From Kappaphycus alvarezii (taxonomy: Eukaryota; Rhodophyta; Florideophyceae; Gigartinales; Solieriaceae), in the NCBI GenBank assembly GCA_002205965.3, contig NADL03000012.1, positions 186,001 through 250,000 of the forward strand: 64,000 nt of DNA. Direction: 5' to 3'. Both the position numbers and the translations under genes were made by a program. Every line of letters starts with the position of its first letter. Position 1 is the first letter of the stretch. The notes under the pieces are model-generated. The model was not told where the DNA came from. It did not search any database and was given only the letters and a program-made list of their open reading frames with translations. Shown here one piece after another: positions 1-10,684 of the stretch.

Positions 1-2460
1 TCCGTGTATCTATGCCGCCTGACAAAATCCTCTTCAATCACGAAGTGGCCGTAGACGTCTTTTGGCTTGGTAATCGTCCGGCTCTCCATGTTGTGGACGT
101 TGGCACACACTACCAGAATGCCGTTTTCCTGGAGAATCAGTCCACGGAGGCCATATGGGACGCATTTATCCTTGCATGGGCATCAGTGTACGTCGGTTAT
201 CCGAACAAACTCAAGACGGACCAGGGCTCTGTGTTTACCTCTGCCAAATGGAAGGAGCTAACATCATTACATGGTATTGAACTGCAATTGGCTGGGGTTG
301 AGGCCCACAACGCCATTGGGGTTGGTGAACGGTATCACGCCCCACTCCGTCGTGTCTACCAAGTCATCAAAACATCCTTACCTGACATGCGTGACGCTGT
401 AGCCCTACGGTGTGCGGTCAAAGGGATCAATGATACGATGGGTCCCGAGGGTCTCGTCCCTACTTACCTTGTTTATGGCATGTTCCCATCCTTCCCGGTT
501 CGCTCATCAGACGTGCCGCAGCAAAAGGCGCGTATGAAGGCTCTCGCTTTGGCTCGCCGTGAGATGGCGACAATCACTGCTGAGTTGCGAGTGCAGCGTG
601 CACTCAAATCTAAACTACCTCCCGCTACCCACTATGATATACAACCAGGCGACAACGTGTTGGTTTACAAGGAGGAATCCTCTGGCGGCGGCCGTCGCGC
701 TGGGCGCTACGTCGGCCCATATCGTGTCACTAAGATTCGGGGCAAAATGGTCTCAGTCCTAAGACCTGACAAAGTCGCTGATTACAATATCTCTCACATA
801 CTGCCCGACCCGCATGAACGGGGTGATAAGGACCTCCAGCGGCTGCTTGCTGCTACTAGCCAGTTCCAGACTCCTGCAGTACATGGGATCTTTATCACAG
901 AAGTCCTCAACCCTGGCGATCCTAGATGTCATTCTGCATCCTTTTCTGATGCGATACAGAAGGAATTACAGGGCCTTATGGACCGCGGTGTGTTTGAAGT
1001 CGTATGTCGAGAGGACGTCCCTCCTGCTGGTAACGTCCTCGGTGGGAGATTCGTATTGTCGATAAAGCATGTTGGAACTGGCAATGAGGTGTACAAAGCA
1101 CGTTTCGTCGTGCAAGGGCATACTGACGCTGAGAAGAACATGTTAGTACACAATAGCACCAGTCTCCGCCAAAGCTCTATCCGCACTCTGATCGCGCTTG
1201 CCGCCGTGTTCGGATTTCGTATTTGGTCTCAGGACGTGTCGCAGGCATACCTGCAATCCTCTCAACGACTGATGCGCGACGTTTATGTCCGACCGACTAA
1301 GGAGTTTCGTCTGAACAAAGACCAGCTTCTCAAGCTTCTGAAGCCTTTATATGGCTTGGCTGACTCCGGGGATTACTGGCACCAGACATTCTCCCGCCAC
1401 CTCACGCATGATCTGATGATGAAGCCATCTACTGGTGATTTATCCTTTTTTGTCAAACACGTTCACGACGAGCTTGTAGGACTGGTTGGAGCCTATGTTG
1501 ATGATTCTCTCAGCGCTGGTACTGAACGTTTTCGGTCGGACAGCACGCTCACGGAACGCCGATTTGAGTCGAAACCACGGGTGTATGACTCTTTCACGTT
1601 TGCAGGATTGAAATCGAGCCTTTTGAGGATGGCTACCTCTTGCATCAATCCACTTATGCCGGCAAAATTACAGTTCTTCCCAAAGATTGCAGCTTCACCG
1701 AGTTTCGATCTAAGCGCCATGAACTAGCGTGGTTAACGCATACCAGACCCGACATCGCTTCTGCTGTTAATTTCGCCGCACAAGTCACGGAGACATCATG
1801 GCGTCGTCAGGATGTTCTCGACCTCAATTCGATTATTCGTCGCATTCACGCGACTCCCAATCGAGGTATTCGCCAACACCGTCTCCATCGCGATAAGCTA
1901 AGGTTGTTGCCTTTGTAGATGCTTCATTTGCTAACAACCCCGATGACTCTTCCCAACTTGGATACCTGATCACCCTGACTGATGACACTGACCGATACAA
2001 CATTATGCACTTCTCTAGTTACAAATCGAAAAGGGTGGTCAGATCAAGCATGGGAGCCGAGATGTACTCTTTCGCGGATGGATTTGATTATTCGTACCTC
2101 TTGCGCCACGATCTGGAGAGTATCACCTCTCAACGGATTCCGCTCAACATGTTGACTGATTCGGAAGCTCTTTTCAAGATAATCGTCAAGAACACAACGA
2201 CAACTGAAAAACGGTTGATGATTGACATTCGTGCTGCTAGGGAAGCTTACGCCGCACAAGAAATTAGCAACGTTGGTTGGATCCGTACCGACGTTAACCC
2301 GGCCGATGGTCTTACAAAGCGTAACCGATGTATTGCGCTGGAGGAACTGCTGGACACTGGTCGCTGGTCAGGAACCGTTGAGCAGTGGGTTGTGCGTACC
2401 CCGCGCATTGAAGAATTGGATTCTCATCCTGATCGTACTGCCACGACTTTCACGTCCTGA
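1..2460 (+). mobile_element. Ty1/copia-type retrotransposon remnant, left-truncated by the window
   Basis: The stretch encodes integrase, reverse transcriptase and RNase H in the copia order (integrase before RT). The gag and protease part would lie left of the window. The reading frame breaks twice near the RT/RNase H border. The family is the same as the reverse-oriented relic at 2530-7435: both share the LHVVDV integrase block and the GDYW block of the RT. No LTR of its own can be assigned, because the LTR at 2530-2918 has its polypurine tract on the minus strand and fits the neighbour better. Confidence 0.85.
12..2460 (+). pseudogene. copia pol remnant: integrase, reverse transcriptase, RNase H
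   Basis: The first frame (12-1727, 571 codons) starts inside the integrase core. An acidic residue lies in AVDVF, the second in LKTDQGS, and the Glu in GVGERYH. It then runs into a copia-type RT with QDVSQAYLQ, the PLYGL block and the active-site YVDD near residue 493. The frame then shifts to 1640-1918, containing THTRPDIASAVNF, and again to 2005-2460, the RNase H part with MLTDSEAL and NPADGLTK. Two frameshifts and the missing gag/protease make it non-autonomous as read. Family assignment is firm from domain order and motifs; that it is a dead copy is inferred from the breaks. Confidence 0.85.
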
Positions 2461-2529
2461 TTGGGCGGAGTGTGAAAGCAACTGGAAGTCAACTGTAATG
2501 TCCATACTGTAAGATTCTTCTTCGTCATA

Positions 2530-2918
2530 TGTTGACACTAATGTTTACTGTATACATGGCCTTCTTTCCGTGAAAGGTCGTCGCTTTCCCATACGTACTC
2601 AATTGGAATTATAGACCGACAGTCAGAATGCAACTGACTGCCCACCATCAGACTAACTCTCGCCGCATTGCCGCCGCATTGAATACTTAGGCTGTCTATT
2701 CTCTAGGTCTTCAATTGAGTAAAAGGGTAAGGTTTTACTTTTGCAACAGAACGGGGTTACGCTCCAATCTGGCAGGACTCTTTGGAGTACTTGTGCCGTT
2801 GCCTTCATCTAACAATACTCGTCACTCTCTGGAGTGTCAGGATAAGCATCCTGATAGAGTGTTCTAAATCAACCGATTTCAACGACAATTAAAAGACTTT
2901 GTATTTTCAGTATCAACA
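2530..2918 (-). repeat. candidate LTR (3' LTR of the minus-strand copia relic)
   Basis: The segment is bounded by TGTTGA and TCAACA, a perfect 6-base terminal inverted repeat of the TG...CA type. Read on the minus strand, its start is immediately preceded by the purine-rich tract aagggggat, as expected for plus-strand priming next to a 3' LTR. No second copy of this LTR was seen at the other end of the relic near 7.4 kb. Confidence 0.55.
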
Positions 2919-2928
2919 ATCCCCCTTG
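2919..2928 (-). other. polypurine tract of the minus-strand copia relic
   Basis: The minus-strand sequence aagggggat directly abuts the TGTTGA start of the candidate LTR. This polarity decides that the LTR belongs to the minus-strand element and not to the plus-strand relic on its left. Confidence 0.5.
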
Positions 2929-3361
2929 TTGTCAAAATTAGGGCTCCTACAATATAAGCGCGTGCAGTGTACTGTAGTCCCAAAGCAAAGTAATATGTTC
3001 ACAGGCACTGCACTGTACCGAATCAATCAGGTCACAGATGGTTCTGTGTGTCGTCCAAATGGTTGGACTGAGAAACACACGGAGTGCGAGATTAAGACCC
3101 CGATCCAATTTGATATAAATCGCAGCTCTGGGTGGCCCAGTAACAGCTGAGATTTCAGGCAGAATCACTTTACTGAGTTGGCAATGGTAAAGATCGATGA
3201 TGTGTTCAGCAAGGAGGACGAGTGGTGGAGTACAATGCAGCATATAAGTTCGCAACACTTGTATCAATGGCCGCGTAGGAATGCGACTGAGTTAAGTGCA
3301 TCATTCTAATTAACCGACAGTGTTGGATGAATTGAGCAACATTATTGGATGTAGTAAACAT

Positions 3362-3904
3362 TTATGTTGACATCCACTTTCCTTCTCCTTTGATTGACGT
3401 AGGATTTGATCCAGTTCGCAGGATCCACCGCTTAATTGGGGTGTCGAAAACACCATTGCAGAGAAGAGACTCGAGCGCAGAATTAGGACATGCTTTTGTA
3501 AAAGCGTCCACTGGATTGTCGTCACTAGCGATCAAGGCAATATCAGATATTTCATTGGCTTGATAAGACTCGCGGTTGGCATGTAAATCGATCATAAGTC
3601 GCCGTTCAGTTGTAGTCGAATTACGAGTCAAAACATCAATGATACCTTTGTTGTCAGTTAACATTGACAACGAGATATGTCTCCCAAGGATACGTTCAAG
3701 ATCAGATTTGATCGAATATGCCACATCAAAGGCTTCCGTGAAGGCATACAGCTCAGCGGCAAGAACAGAGCGTACACGTCGTTTGCTCTTCAACGACTTG
3801 TGTGCTAGAACGTTGCAATTGTTAAACTTGTCATACGCCACAACGATGTAACCGAGCTGTGATGAAAAGTCGGGATTGTTAGCGAAGGATGAGTCCGTGT
3901 ACAC
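3362..3904 (-). pseudogene. copia RNase H domain fragment
   Basis: The 180-codon frame begins with MYTDSSFANN (first RNase H Asp), continues through LAAELYAFTEAFD (Glu) and MLTDNKG (second Asp), and ends with NPVDAFTK and a WILRTGS tail. It parallels the RNase H of the relic at 2005-2460. The long open frame suggests this end decayed later than the RT and gag parts. Confidence 0.75.
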
Positions 3905-4156
3905 ACGGAGACTGAGGCTTGAGGTTTCTAGTTTTCTATGAACAATCCCTCGTTTAGGATCTCTCTTCGAGTTCCTTATCGCGCGGTTTGAAATTCGGAT
4001 CGCCTTAATGTCGTAAATATCCTCGGTAATTTGTTGCGATTGAGCGATAGAAAACGCAAATTCAGGGCTTGTGTGTACTAGCCGGGCCAGTTATTGGTTG
4101 CGGGACTTGAAATCATAAAATAGGGCGTCCAGAATGAGTAATTTAAGCCGGTTAGT

Positions 4157-4767
4157 TTAACGTTGCTGGTGCAGTAGTGTGTCCTTTTCATCAATGCCGG
4201 ATTCGATACAGATGCCGGCGAATATGAACTTGTCGTAGATTCTAGAGCGTGACTCGAATTTGTTAAGGGTAGCGTCGCTTCTCTTCTCAAAGTAGCCATT
4301 GCCATCATGTATGATATCATCCACGTAGCTGCCCAAGAGCCCGTTGAGGTGAGTTCCCTCACGTTGGTAGTAGAGGCAACGGTCACTGATGACTGGTGTC
4401 AAACCAAGATCACTCTTAATGTGTTTGTGTATGGTGATGTCCCAATAGTCACCGTCGTCAGGTAAGCGGTATAAAGGGCGAAGTAACCGATGCAAGTGGC
4501 TGGAGGTAAGTTAAGCTCCGGTGGAGGGCGTAGATAAATTTTACTGGTGAGCGGCGATTTGGATTGCAAGTAGGCTTGAGTAACATCGTAAGTGTAGAGC
4601 CGAAAACTAATGCAGCTGTTAAGCATGTTAGTATACGTGAGTGATGAGTGGCGTAGAGTGGATGAGATGTGAACCAGATCAGCCTTTTCTCGATCCTTGT
4701 GCCCTTGAACAATAAGGTGTGCCTTATAGGTAGGATCGTCAGTGTCCGCATCCTTAATAGAGAGCAC
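4157..4767 (-). pseudogene. copia reverse transcriptase fragments
   Basis: Two overlapping frames make up the RT. Frame 4767-4399 holds the fingers/palm part (KAHLIVQGH, YDVTQAYLQS). Frame 4495-4157 holds LLRPLYRL, GDYWD and the catalytic YVDD. The frame break lies near 4480. The tyrosine and both aspartates of YVDD are kept although the ORF is broken. Confidence 0.75.
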
Positions 4768-5258
4768 AAAGCGGGAGCCCAGAATATTGGCGTCGGGCGC
4801 GCGGCACAGAGTCAGGGGTTACCACTGTCCAGACTTCTCGTTTGTGTAAACCATCGGGTTCTTTCTCCTTGGCGGCAGTAAAACAGGGAAGTGAACTGCG
4901 ATCATCACGAGGTGCCAAGACCTCAGTTACATGTACGTCGGATGGTAAGGAGTGAGGGGAGCCGAAAATAGTGCAGGAGAAACTTGCTATAGTCGAGCGC
5001 GAAGGTCTGTAAGCATAGAGTCGCCGTTTATGATATGCGCTTGGATAACTTGGGCGATGCTGTGACAGACTTCTTTGCCATCACTGTGAATTTAAACCTG
5101 CTTGTCATCGACACGCGTTACTTTGTAAGGTCCCTGTAACTTACGGACAGAATCACGACGGACGTGAACAAAATAGCCAGGAGAAAGAATGTAGTCGGCC
5201 TACGGGGGACTTTAGAAGCGAGGGCCTGACGGATTCGCAGTTCTGCGGTTATGGTGGG

Positions 5259-6060
5259 TTATTTCGCGTTGAGCGACAGAAATGGCGCGCATACGCCAGT
5301 TCGCAATGGAAAATTAGACCGCATGGAAGTTAAACGATGCAAAACGCCGAATACGAGAAGCGAGGACACCAAGCCTTCTGGACCCATAGTTACATCCATG
5401 GCGTTTGCAGCCAAACGTAGTGTTAGAGCAGTAGGTAACTTTAGGCAATCAGCTCTGCTTTTGAGGTAGATGCGGCGCAATGGGGCTTGGTAGCCCTCCC
5501 CGGGGCCAAGCGAATTGTGTGACTCGAGGCCCTCCGACAGTTTAAGGGAAATACCGACAGCTTCGTGAGCTGGTGCCAGCGAGCGGACATAAAGGCAGAC
5601 CCTTGGTCCGTACGAAGGTTGCTGGGTAACCAACGTACAGACAAACCAGCATGCGAAGAATGCGTGCCAGACATTATCAACAGACTGGCCGAGAAGGAAG
5701 GGGCGGCACTGAAATGAGTAGCCACATCGACGACATGGAGGACTGGTTTGCCACCTAAATACACAATTTCGATAGCAAGGTCCGGACCGAAACATAGCTT
5801 CTCGTCGGGTATGGCGACCTTAAAAGAGTTAGCGGATTCGAGAGGGACTGAAAAGTAGCGCATGCCTTCGATATCAACTGGAGAGTACGAAGGGTGTCGG
5901 CGTTGGCTTCAAGGGGTCTGGCACGTGTAAGCAATTGAAACAGCTTGTCCGCGCTGGGATGAAAAAATGGCGATGGAGTTTCGTGGGCTCCGATTGCTTA
6001 AAACATATGTCCGCCTGGCACCACCGATAAAATACATTGCCATGAGCTCGAGTGAGGGAG
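5259..6060 (-). pseudogene. copia integrase fragments
   Basis: The frame 5863-5441 carries GGKPVLHVVDVATHF, matching LHVVDVGTHY of the left relic, followed by LRTDQGSAF. The frame 5795-5259 carries the later block TMGPEGLVSSLLVFG. Upstream, near 6000-5880, a KLHRHFF block resembles the His part of the HHCC zinc region. Several one-base shifts separate the parts. Confidence 0.7.
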
Positions 6061-6099
6061 GCTGTCCACAGCAAGGTGCAGGGACCAGTGGAATGACGA

Positions 6100-6589
6100 C
6101 GCCGTCGTTCGAGAGAGTTATCAACAGTATTGACAACGAGGTCCTGCTCATTCATGACATCCATGCCTATGAGAAGGGGATGTCGGTAGGTACCACATCA
6201 ATGTAACGAGTAATAAAATGACCATCCGGAGTCGGGGTACGGAACGGAAGGGTACCTAAGCTGTCTTGTTCACCATCGCCGAAGCGGAAACGGGCGGTTG
6301 ACTGCCGCAACCGGTATAGTAGACCAGCAGATTTGCAATAGAGGCGATCGTGGTGGGCACCAATGACGCATTTGCTAGCATCAGTGTCTAGTGGAGCACC
6401 TAGGAAGGTCATACTGTTGAGCAGGATGCGATAAACAGGTACTTTCACGACGTATGCCGATGAAGACGGATGAGTGTTGCGGTCAACGCGAGTATTAGAT
6501 TTGTATCGGCAAGGGCTATGTTGGAAGCGACGAGAGAGGGAATAATGACGTAGGTAACTAGAGGCAGAACAATATAAACGTAAGCACAT
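6100..6589 (-). pseudogene. retroviral-type aspartic protease fragment of the copia relic
   Basis: The frame holds GAPLDTDASKCVIG, where the family has a D-S/T-G motif followed by a small-residue stretch. FRFGD and DVVPTDIPF follow, then after a frame shift MDVMNEQDLVVN. This is the flap and C-terminal pattern of copia proteases. The catalytic triplet reads DTD here instead of DTG or DSG. Confidence 0.55.
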
Positions 6590-6886
6590 AACCGTAACCC
6601 ATAGAGGCGGAAATACGATGCAGAATCAGCAAAACATAAACCCAAAAGAATCAAGCGGTGGAAAAGAAAGCAAACATGGTAAGTAGAATCAAGGAAATCC
6701 CAGAGTACGTCTGGGTCCTGCGGTTGGAAGCACGGCGGCCAGGTGAACTTCCTGCTAGAAAAGCGAGTCTGAATCGTCGTCCGGAAAGAGACCGTGCGAA
6801 GTATCAATGGAAGCCAGCGACATGTACCAAGAAGGATTAGACGTATCACGGTCTCCGGTAGAGGCGATGTCAGGGGAATGACGAAA

Positions 6887-7213
6887 TTAGTATGATGAGG
6901 TTCGCTCTAGGGCGGGATGGAAAGTGCGTTTGGTGAGGAGTCTTCGGAATGTCCGGATCGGGGATGGAAATAGTGGCCAGCAAGGGGTCGAACGCGTCTG
7001 GCTGGGGATCGGATGGATGAAGGCCGTCCTGTACGGCAGTAGAATGGAGGCTTTAATTGTTTGTGTACAGGTAAAGTGTATGGCTTCCTCCATATCCTCA
7101 GCAAACTCAACGAGCACACGACGATAGATCTCCTCCTGATGGTACCTTATTCCGTTGGATATCAAGTACTTTGTTCGAAAAAATCTGCGAGTAGAGAAGC
7201 TAGAATGGGGCAT
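6887..7213 (-). pseudogene. possible gag fragment of the copia relic
   Basis: A 108-codon minus-strand frame sits where gag is expected. No zinc knuckle is visible and no residue motif fixes the identity, so the call rests on position alone. Confidence 0.25.
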
Positions 7214-7530
7214 TGGCTCGCTGTATGCCCCGTTCGGTTACAATTGTAAAACGGATGTTAGCATTGTGCCCCTTTCGAAACGCAAACTTGCGAGATGCCT
7301 TCCGGAAGAGGACGGTGAAACCTTGAATGAGGTGGGTATTGTAACGTCCTTGATTTTGATAAAACATGCCCGGGGTATTAGAATGATTATCAGATGTGCT
7401 GGCGGACAAGGTTTGTAGTAGGGATTAATATGCACGTGAATTTGTCAAAGAGCTTGAGAGATCGGTTAGAAAGATATGATAGTCCCTAGGATTGTCCCTG
7501 TTAACGCGGCCGATCGCTCAGTAGCCCAAG

Positions 7531-8044
7531 TGTTGCATTTCACTTCATAGACATTACAGCTTTACAAGAATTCACTGCATCTACTGTACTGTAGATTCAA
7601 ACCACTGGTAACCATACAACCAGGGCTACTAGGTACTTTTCTGTCATTACAATTTCCTTACAGTTCTGAACACAGCGTTTGACCCTATTGTACACTTGGA
7701 ATAGTTACAGGCGAGTTGCACACTGGGATATTATATCATTGCTTTACCAATCAACAGTTGTATTGCTATCCCATGGCATCTGGACCAATGTACTTCTAAC
7801 ATCTTGTCAGAGTATGTCACTCGTGCCGACTACAATTATGAAAGCGCTACTTACAATACCGTCAGGCTGTTTTACGGGAAACCTTTGAATTCGCTACTGA
7901 TAGACTGCATTTTACTTTTGTATGTATCTATCTCAGTTCTATTTAAACCCTGGTTTGGAGCGGCCGACTTAACCCAACCAGCCTCAACCGAAGTTTCAAC
8001 CACAGTTCTACCTTGATCTGCCCGTGTGCGCTTAACACCCCACA
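7531..8044 (+). repeat. chromovirus LTR 1 (5' LTR)
   Basis: It starts TGTTGCATTTCAC and ends CCCCACA. It shares with LTR 3, but not LTR 2, the insert gctttacaagaattcac near the start and the variants accatacaacc and cgtgccgac. An AT-rich tatttaaacc near 7940 is in the place of the TATA box of LTR 2. Confidence 0.85.
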
Positions 8045-8047
8045 AAG

Positions 8048-8059
8048 TGGTAGCATCGC
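8048..8059 (+). other. primer-binding site of the chromovirus
   Basis: TGGTAGCATCGC begins 3 bases after LTR 1. A PBS normally starts TGG, complementary to the tRNA CCA end. The same 12 bases follow the 5' LTR of the unrelated copia element at 25478. The implied tRNA 3' end has U before ACCA, which fits the A1:U72 pair of eukaryotic initiator tRNA-Met. The tRNA identity is inferred. Confidence 0.8.
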
Positions 8060-8129
8060 AAGTAGGTTGTGCCTTATTGTGCAGTTTTCCAATCCGCCAG
8101 TTGGATAAAATCTCTACTAGATTTATCTC

Positions 8130-8975
8130 AGCTGCCCGATTGCAAACAGAAACTAACCTTGTGTTTTTCGCTCTGATCCTTACGCGGTAACCCACAGTGT
8201 CGTACGACAGTAATTCAAAGGGCCACCCTCCGCCGCCGTCAGAGTACGACTCAGAAGACCTCGTCGACTTTCGTTCCCCGCCAACCTCGCCATTTGTACC
8301 GATTGGCGAGGAAGAAGGTCCCAAGACTCCTCCTCGTCCGTCAACTCCGAGAACCCCGATCGCCTTACTCAGTCCCGAGGAGCCAAGACACTGACGCCGA
8401 CTGTCTAATATCTCGTCTTACCCCGAGCGCTTTAAGTAGCACCTCCCATTGTTACGGTCGAAAAGCCTCGCACCCCTTTTCGATGGTTTGCCCTACCCCC
8501 ATCGACCACTCTTCGATCCTTACCCCGGTCCCGAGGAAGCCGTCGCGTCCGACCGTCCCGAACACGTCAAGGCCACCGAAAAGTTCAAGGGCTCCTCCGA
8601 GAACGCTTCAAGTGCTGCCGGACGCCGCCTCTGTTTCGATCCAAAGGGGTAAACCATCGAATCCGCAAGTCTAGGCCCTCGAAAAAGCCGCGGGTGAACA
8701 AGAATCCGAAGACATATCTGTTTCATTGTCGCCATTGCCAAGTCACCTGCTCCGATCGCGTTCAGCACTTCGAGCACTTCGTTCCCGTCGTCACATCCCC
8801 GTACAAGCAAGAAGGAGTACAAGTGCAAGAACTGCAATATTGAGTTGTTCAGTGAACAAGATCTTTTCCGCCATCAGAACGGGGCTCAGCATCGACCACA
8901 GTCAGGGGACACAATTAGTATCTTTATTTTCCATGAAAAGTGCTTGTTTTGTGTAAAAAAAAGGAAAATAGAGCA
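8130..8975 (+). pseudogene. leader ORF with two matrin/U1-type C2H2 zinc fingers, frameshifted
   Basis: Between the PBS and gag lies a broken coding stretch. The first part (about 8197-8394) is proline- and acid-rich. After about 8450 another frame gives LFDPYPGPEEAV. From about 8645 comes a basic run, RKSRPSKKPRVNK, then a finger starting FHCRHC near 8728 and a second starting YKCKNC near 8823. The second finger reads C-X2-C-X12-H-X5-H. The first has the same spacing if one base shift near 8778 is allowed. Such spacing is typical of U1/matrin fingers and not of retroviral CCHC knuckles. I do not know a function. It may be captured host sequence or an element-specific nucleic-acid-binding protein. 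Confidence 0.45.
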
Positions 8976-9213
8976 ATAAGTTCATTTCTCAATCGACTTC
9001 GTGTTTATTTTGTGTTCACCCTTCCGCTGTGATTGCAAGCTTTCCTCTGCTGCCCCCAGATCCTTGTAGTAGAACTTACAAATGTAAGTCCGTATCGCCA
9101 TCAGGACCTAGACAGGACAACCACCGCAAAGCAAGAATCGGAAGAAGGGCTACTATAACGCACCCGACGTGACTGACGTCAACCCTTACGTCAGAGAAGG
9201 AACTTTTTGTAAG

Positions 9214-9288
9214 TGCTCCTGGCGGATTTGAACCCGCGACCACTTCATCAGGAGCTGCTTACACTTAACCACTAGGTCACCAGGACCT
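9214..9288 (-). tRNA. degenerate tRNA-like sequence in the chromovirus leader
   Basis: On the minus strand the block has an A-box-like TGACCTAGTGG, a perfect B-box GGTTCAAATCC, and partly pairing ends (CCTGG near the 5' side, CCAGG near the 3' side). The T-stem pairs only if one missing C is allowed, and the D-stem does not close. It is therefore a relic, a SINE head or a badly read tRNA, not a confident functional tRNA. Confidence 0.35.
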
Positions 9289-9454
9289 AAATTTGAAGGT
9301 GCAAGGAGAGCCAATCAGCTTATAAATCAAATTTTTTTAAAAAACCATTGTCAAGTCGCTGCACGTGGCCGACGTGGACCAGCCGGTTAGCACTTAGCTA
9401 GCAGTATAGTCGGATCCTGCAGCGGACACCCGTTTTACTGATGCCATAAAGTTA

Positions 9455-9562
9455 CTCTCTGTTGGCATTTTGAAAGACCACCTCTCTGTTGGCATTTTGA
9501 AAGACCACCTCTCTGTTGGCATTTTGAAAGACCAGCTATCTGTTGGCATTTTGAAAGATCAG
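9455..9562 (+). repeat. four tandem copies of a 27-bp unit upstream of gag
   Basis: The unit contains ctgttggcattttgaaag. Copies start at 9455, 9482, 9509 and 9536. The first three are nearly identical; the fourth has a few changes (ctatctg, gatcag). The array ends about 180 bases before the gag start codon, inside the element leader. Confidence 0.95.
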
Positions 9563-9739
9563 CTTGCTGGGAGTTTCGCATCGTGAGTAGTTAGCCCAAC
9601 AACCATCTTAGAGAATCTCTGTTACTCCAGGTGTTACAGAAATCGAATACACGTATCACCACGTGTACACGTGGAAAGTCGGAAACTTCTCTCAGATACC
9701 AGGGCAAACACTGTTACTGCCTTTCTGAACCTAATCGCT

Positions 9740-10662
9740 ATGGATCAGCCGCCAGTAACCCTAGACTCCCTTACGCAAATGGTGCTTCAAATGCAGCAGA
9801 ATCTCGAGCATGCCAATAACCAGATTGCGGCACACAGCAGATCAGAGCTTTCTATTGCAGCGCAAAAGGTATCCTCCTTAGAATCTGAACTCGTAAACGC
9901 CCGAAACCAGGCCTGTTCGTCAAGTAATGCACCGGTGGATAGTCAGGCGGCCCAAAGAAAAACAAGCCAACTAAATTCAAGGGGAAAGGATCAATTGGCA
10001 GCTGGTGTGTTCAGATGGACAACCGCAAATGATGGCAATGGACCCCTAGCTAGCTCCTTGGCTGGCAATGCCATGAATGGTGGATGGTCCACTCCAAGAC
10101 AGAAGAAGGGAAAGGAATAAATTCCTGGCAGACCCTGAAGGGAGCTTTGATCCAGCGTTTTGAATCACTGAACAAAGAGAAGATCGCTCGAGACAAAATC
10201 GCCCGCTGGAAAGAAGTCAAAGATGTTCCCACCTTCAACGAAGACTTCAACAAAATTATACTCGACATCCCAATATTGGAGTTATACCAAATAGATCGTT
10301 AATCTCGCGGTTTAAAGCCCTATATCTGGAAGGCGTTGTGTACCAAAGAATATGTCAACCTCTCCGACTTAATGAGGGATGCTGAGCGAGTAGAGTCGTC
10401 CTATGGTCGTTCTGGACCCGGTAACCTACCGAAGGCTTCTGGAGGAAATAATGGAAATGGAAGCTCTTTTGCTGGAACCAGCAGTCCTGTACCAATGGAA
10501 ATTGGGAACGTAGAAGTGATACCGGGGCTAAAAAGAAACACTCCCAATTTACAGAAGCTTGACAAAGAAGAACGTGAAAGATGTATGCGCGAAGGTCTCT
10601 GTCTCAGGTGCAGACAGAAAGGGCACATGGCCAAGAACTGCCCAAAAGCCCGGAGGAACTGA
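9740..10662 (+). pseudogene. chromovirus gag (capsid and zinc knuckle)
   Basis: The likely start is the ATG at 9740 (MDQPPVTLDS), followed by a coiled-coil-like stretch. After a frame change near 10100 comes the retrotransposon gag core with INSWQTLKGALIQRF and KIARWKEV. An in-frame TAA at 10300 interrupts QIDR/SRGLKPYIW. The C-terminal part has one CCHC knuckle (CLRCRQKGHMAKNC) near 10609-10650, and the frame ends at the TGA at 10660. Pol follows in the -1 frame through the candidate slippery site just before that stop. One frame change and one stop make this copy defective as read. Confidence 0.85.
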
Positions 10663-10684
10663 TTGAAGGTCCCCAGTCAGTTCC
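10641..10684 (+). promoter_or_regulatory. candidate -1 ribosomal frameshift signal at the gag-pol junction
   Basis: The heptamer C CCA AAA (10641-10647) is in phase with gag codons, as the X XXY YYZ rule demands. After a 7-base spacer, GGAACTGA (10655-10662) pairs perfectly with TCAGTTCC (10677-10684) around a 14-base loop. The gag stop TGA at 10660-10662 lies inside the 5' arm of the stem. Slipping by -1 leads straight into the frame that carries the protease. All elements and spacings are those of known -1 signals; activity is inferred. Confidence 0.65.

Larger units (their letters stand above)
2530..7435 (-). mobile_element. degraded copia-type retrotransposon, reverse orientation
   Basis: On the minus strand the order is possible gag (7213-6887), aspartic protease (6589-6100), integrase with His/Cys region and core (about 6060-5259), reverse transcriptase (4767-4157), RNase H (3904-3362), about 440 bases of 3' UTR, and the LTR. 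Every domain is broken by frameshifts or stops. It lies tail-to-tail with the plus-strand relic at 1-2460, to which it is clearly related but diverged. Its 5' LTR is missing, possibly lost where the chromovirus cluster begins at 7531. Confidence 0.75.

Noticed and set aside
9455-9562. Reading the 27-bp array as a CRISPR
   Set aside because: The units are contiguous with no unique spacers, and the setting is a eukaryotic retroelement leader.
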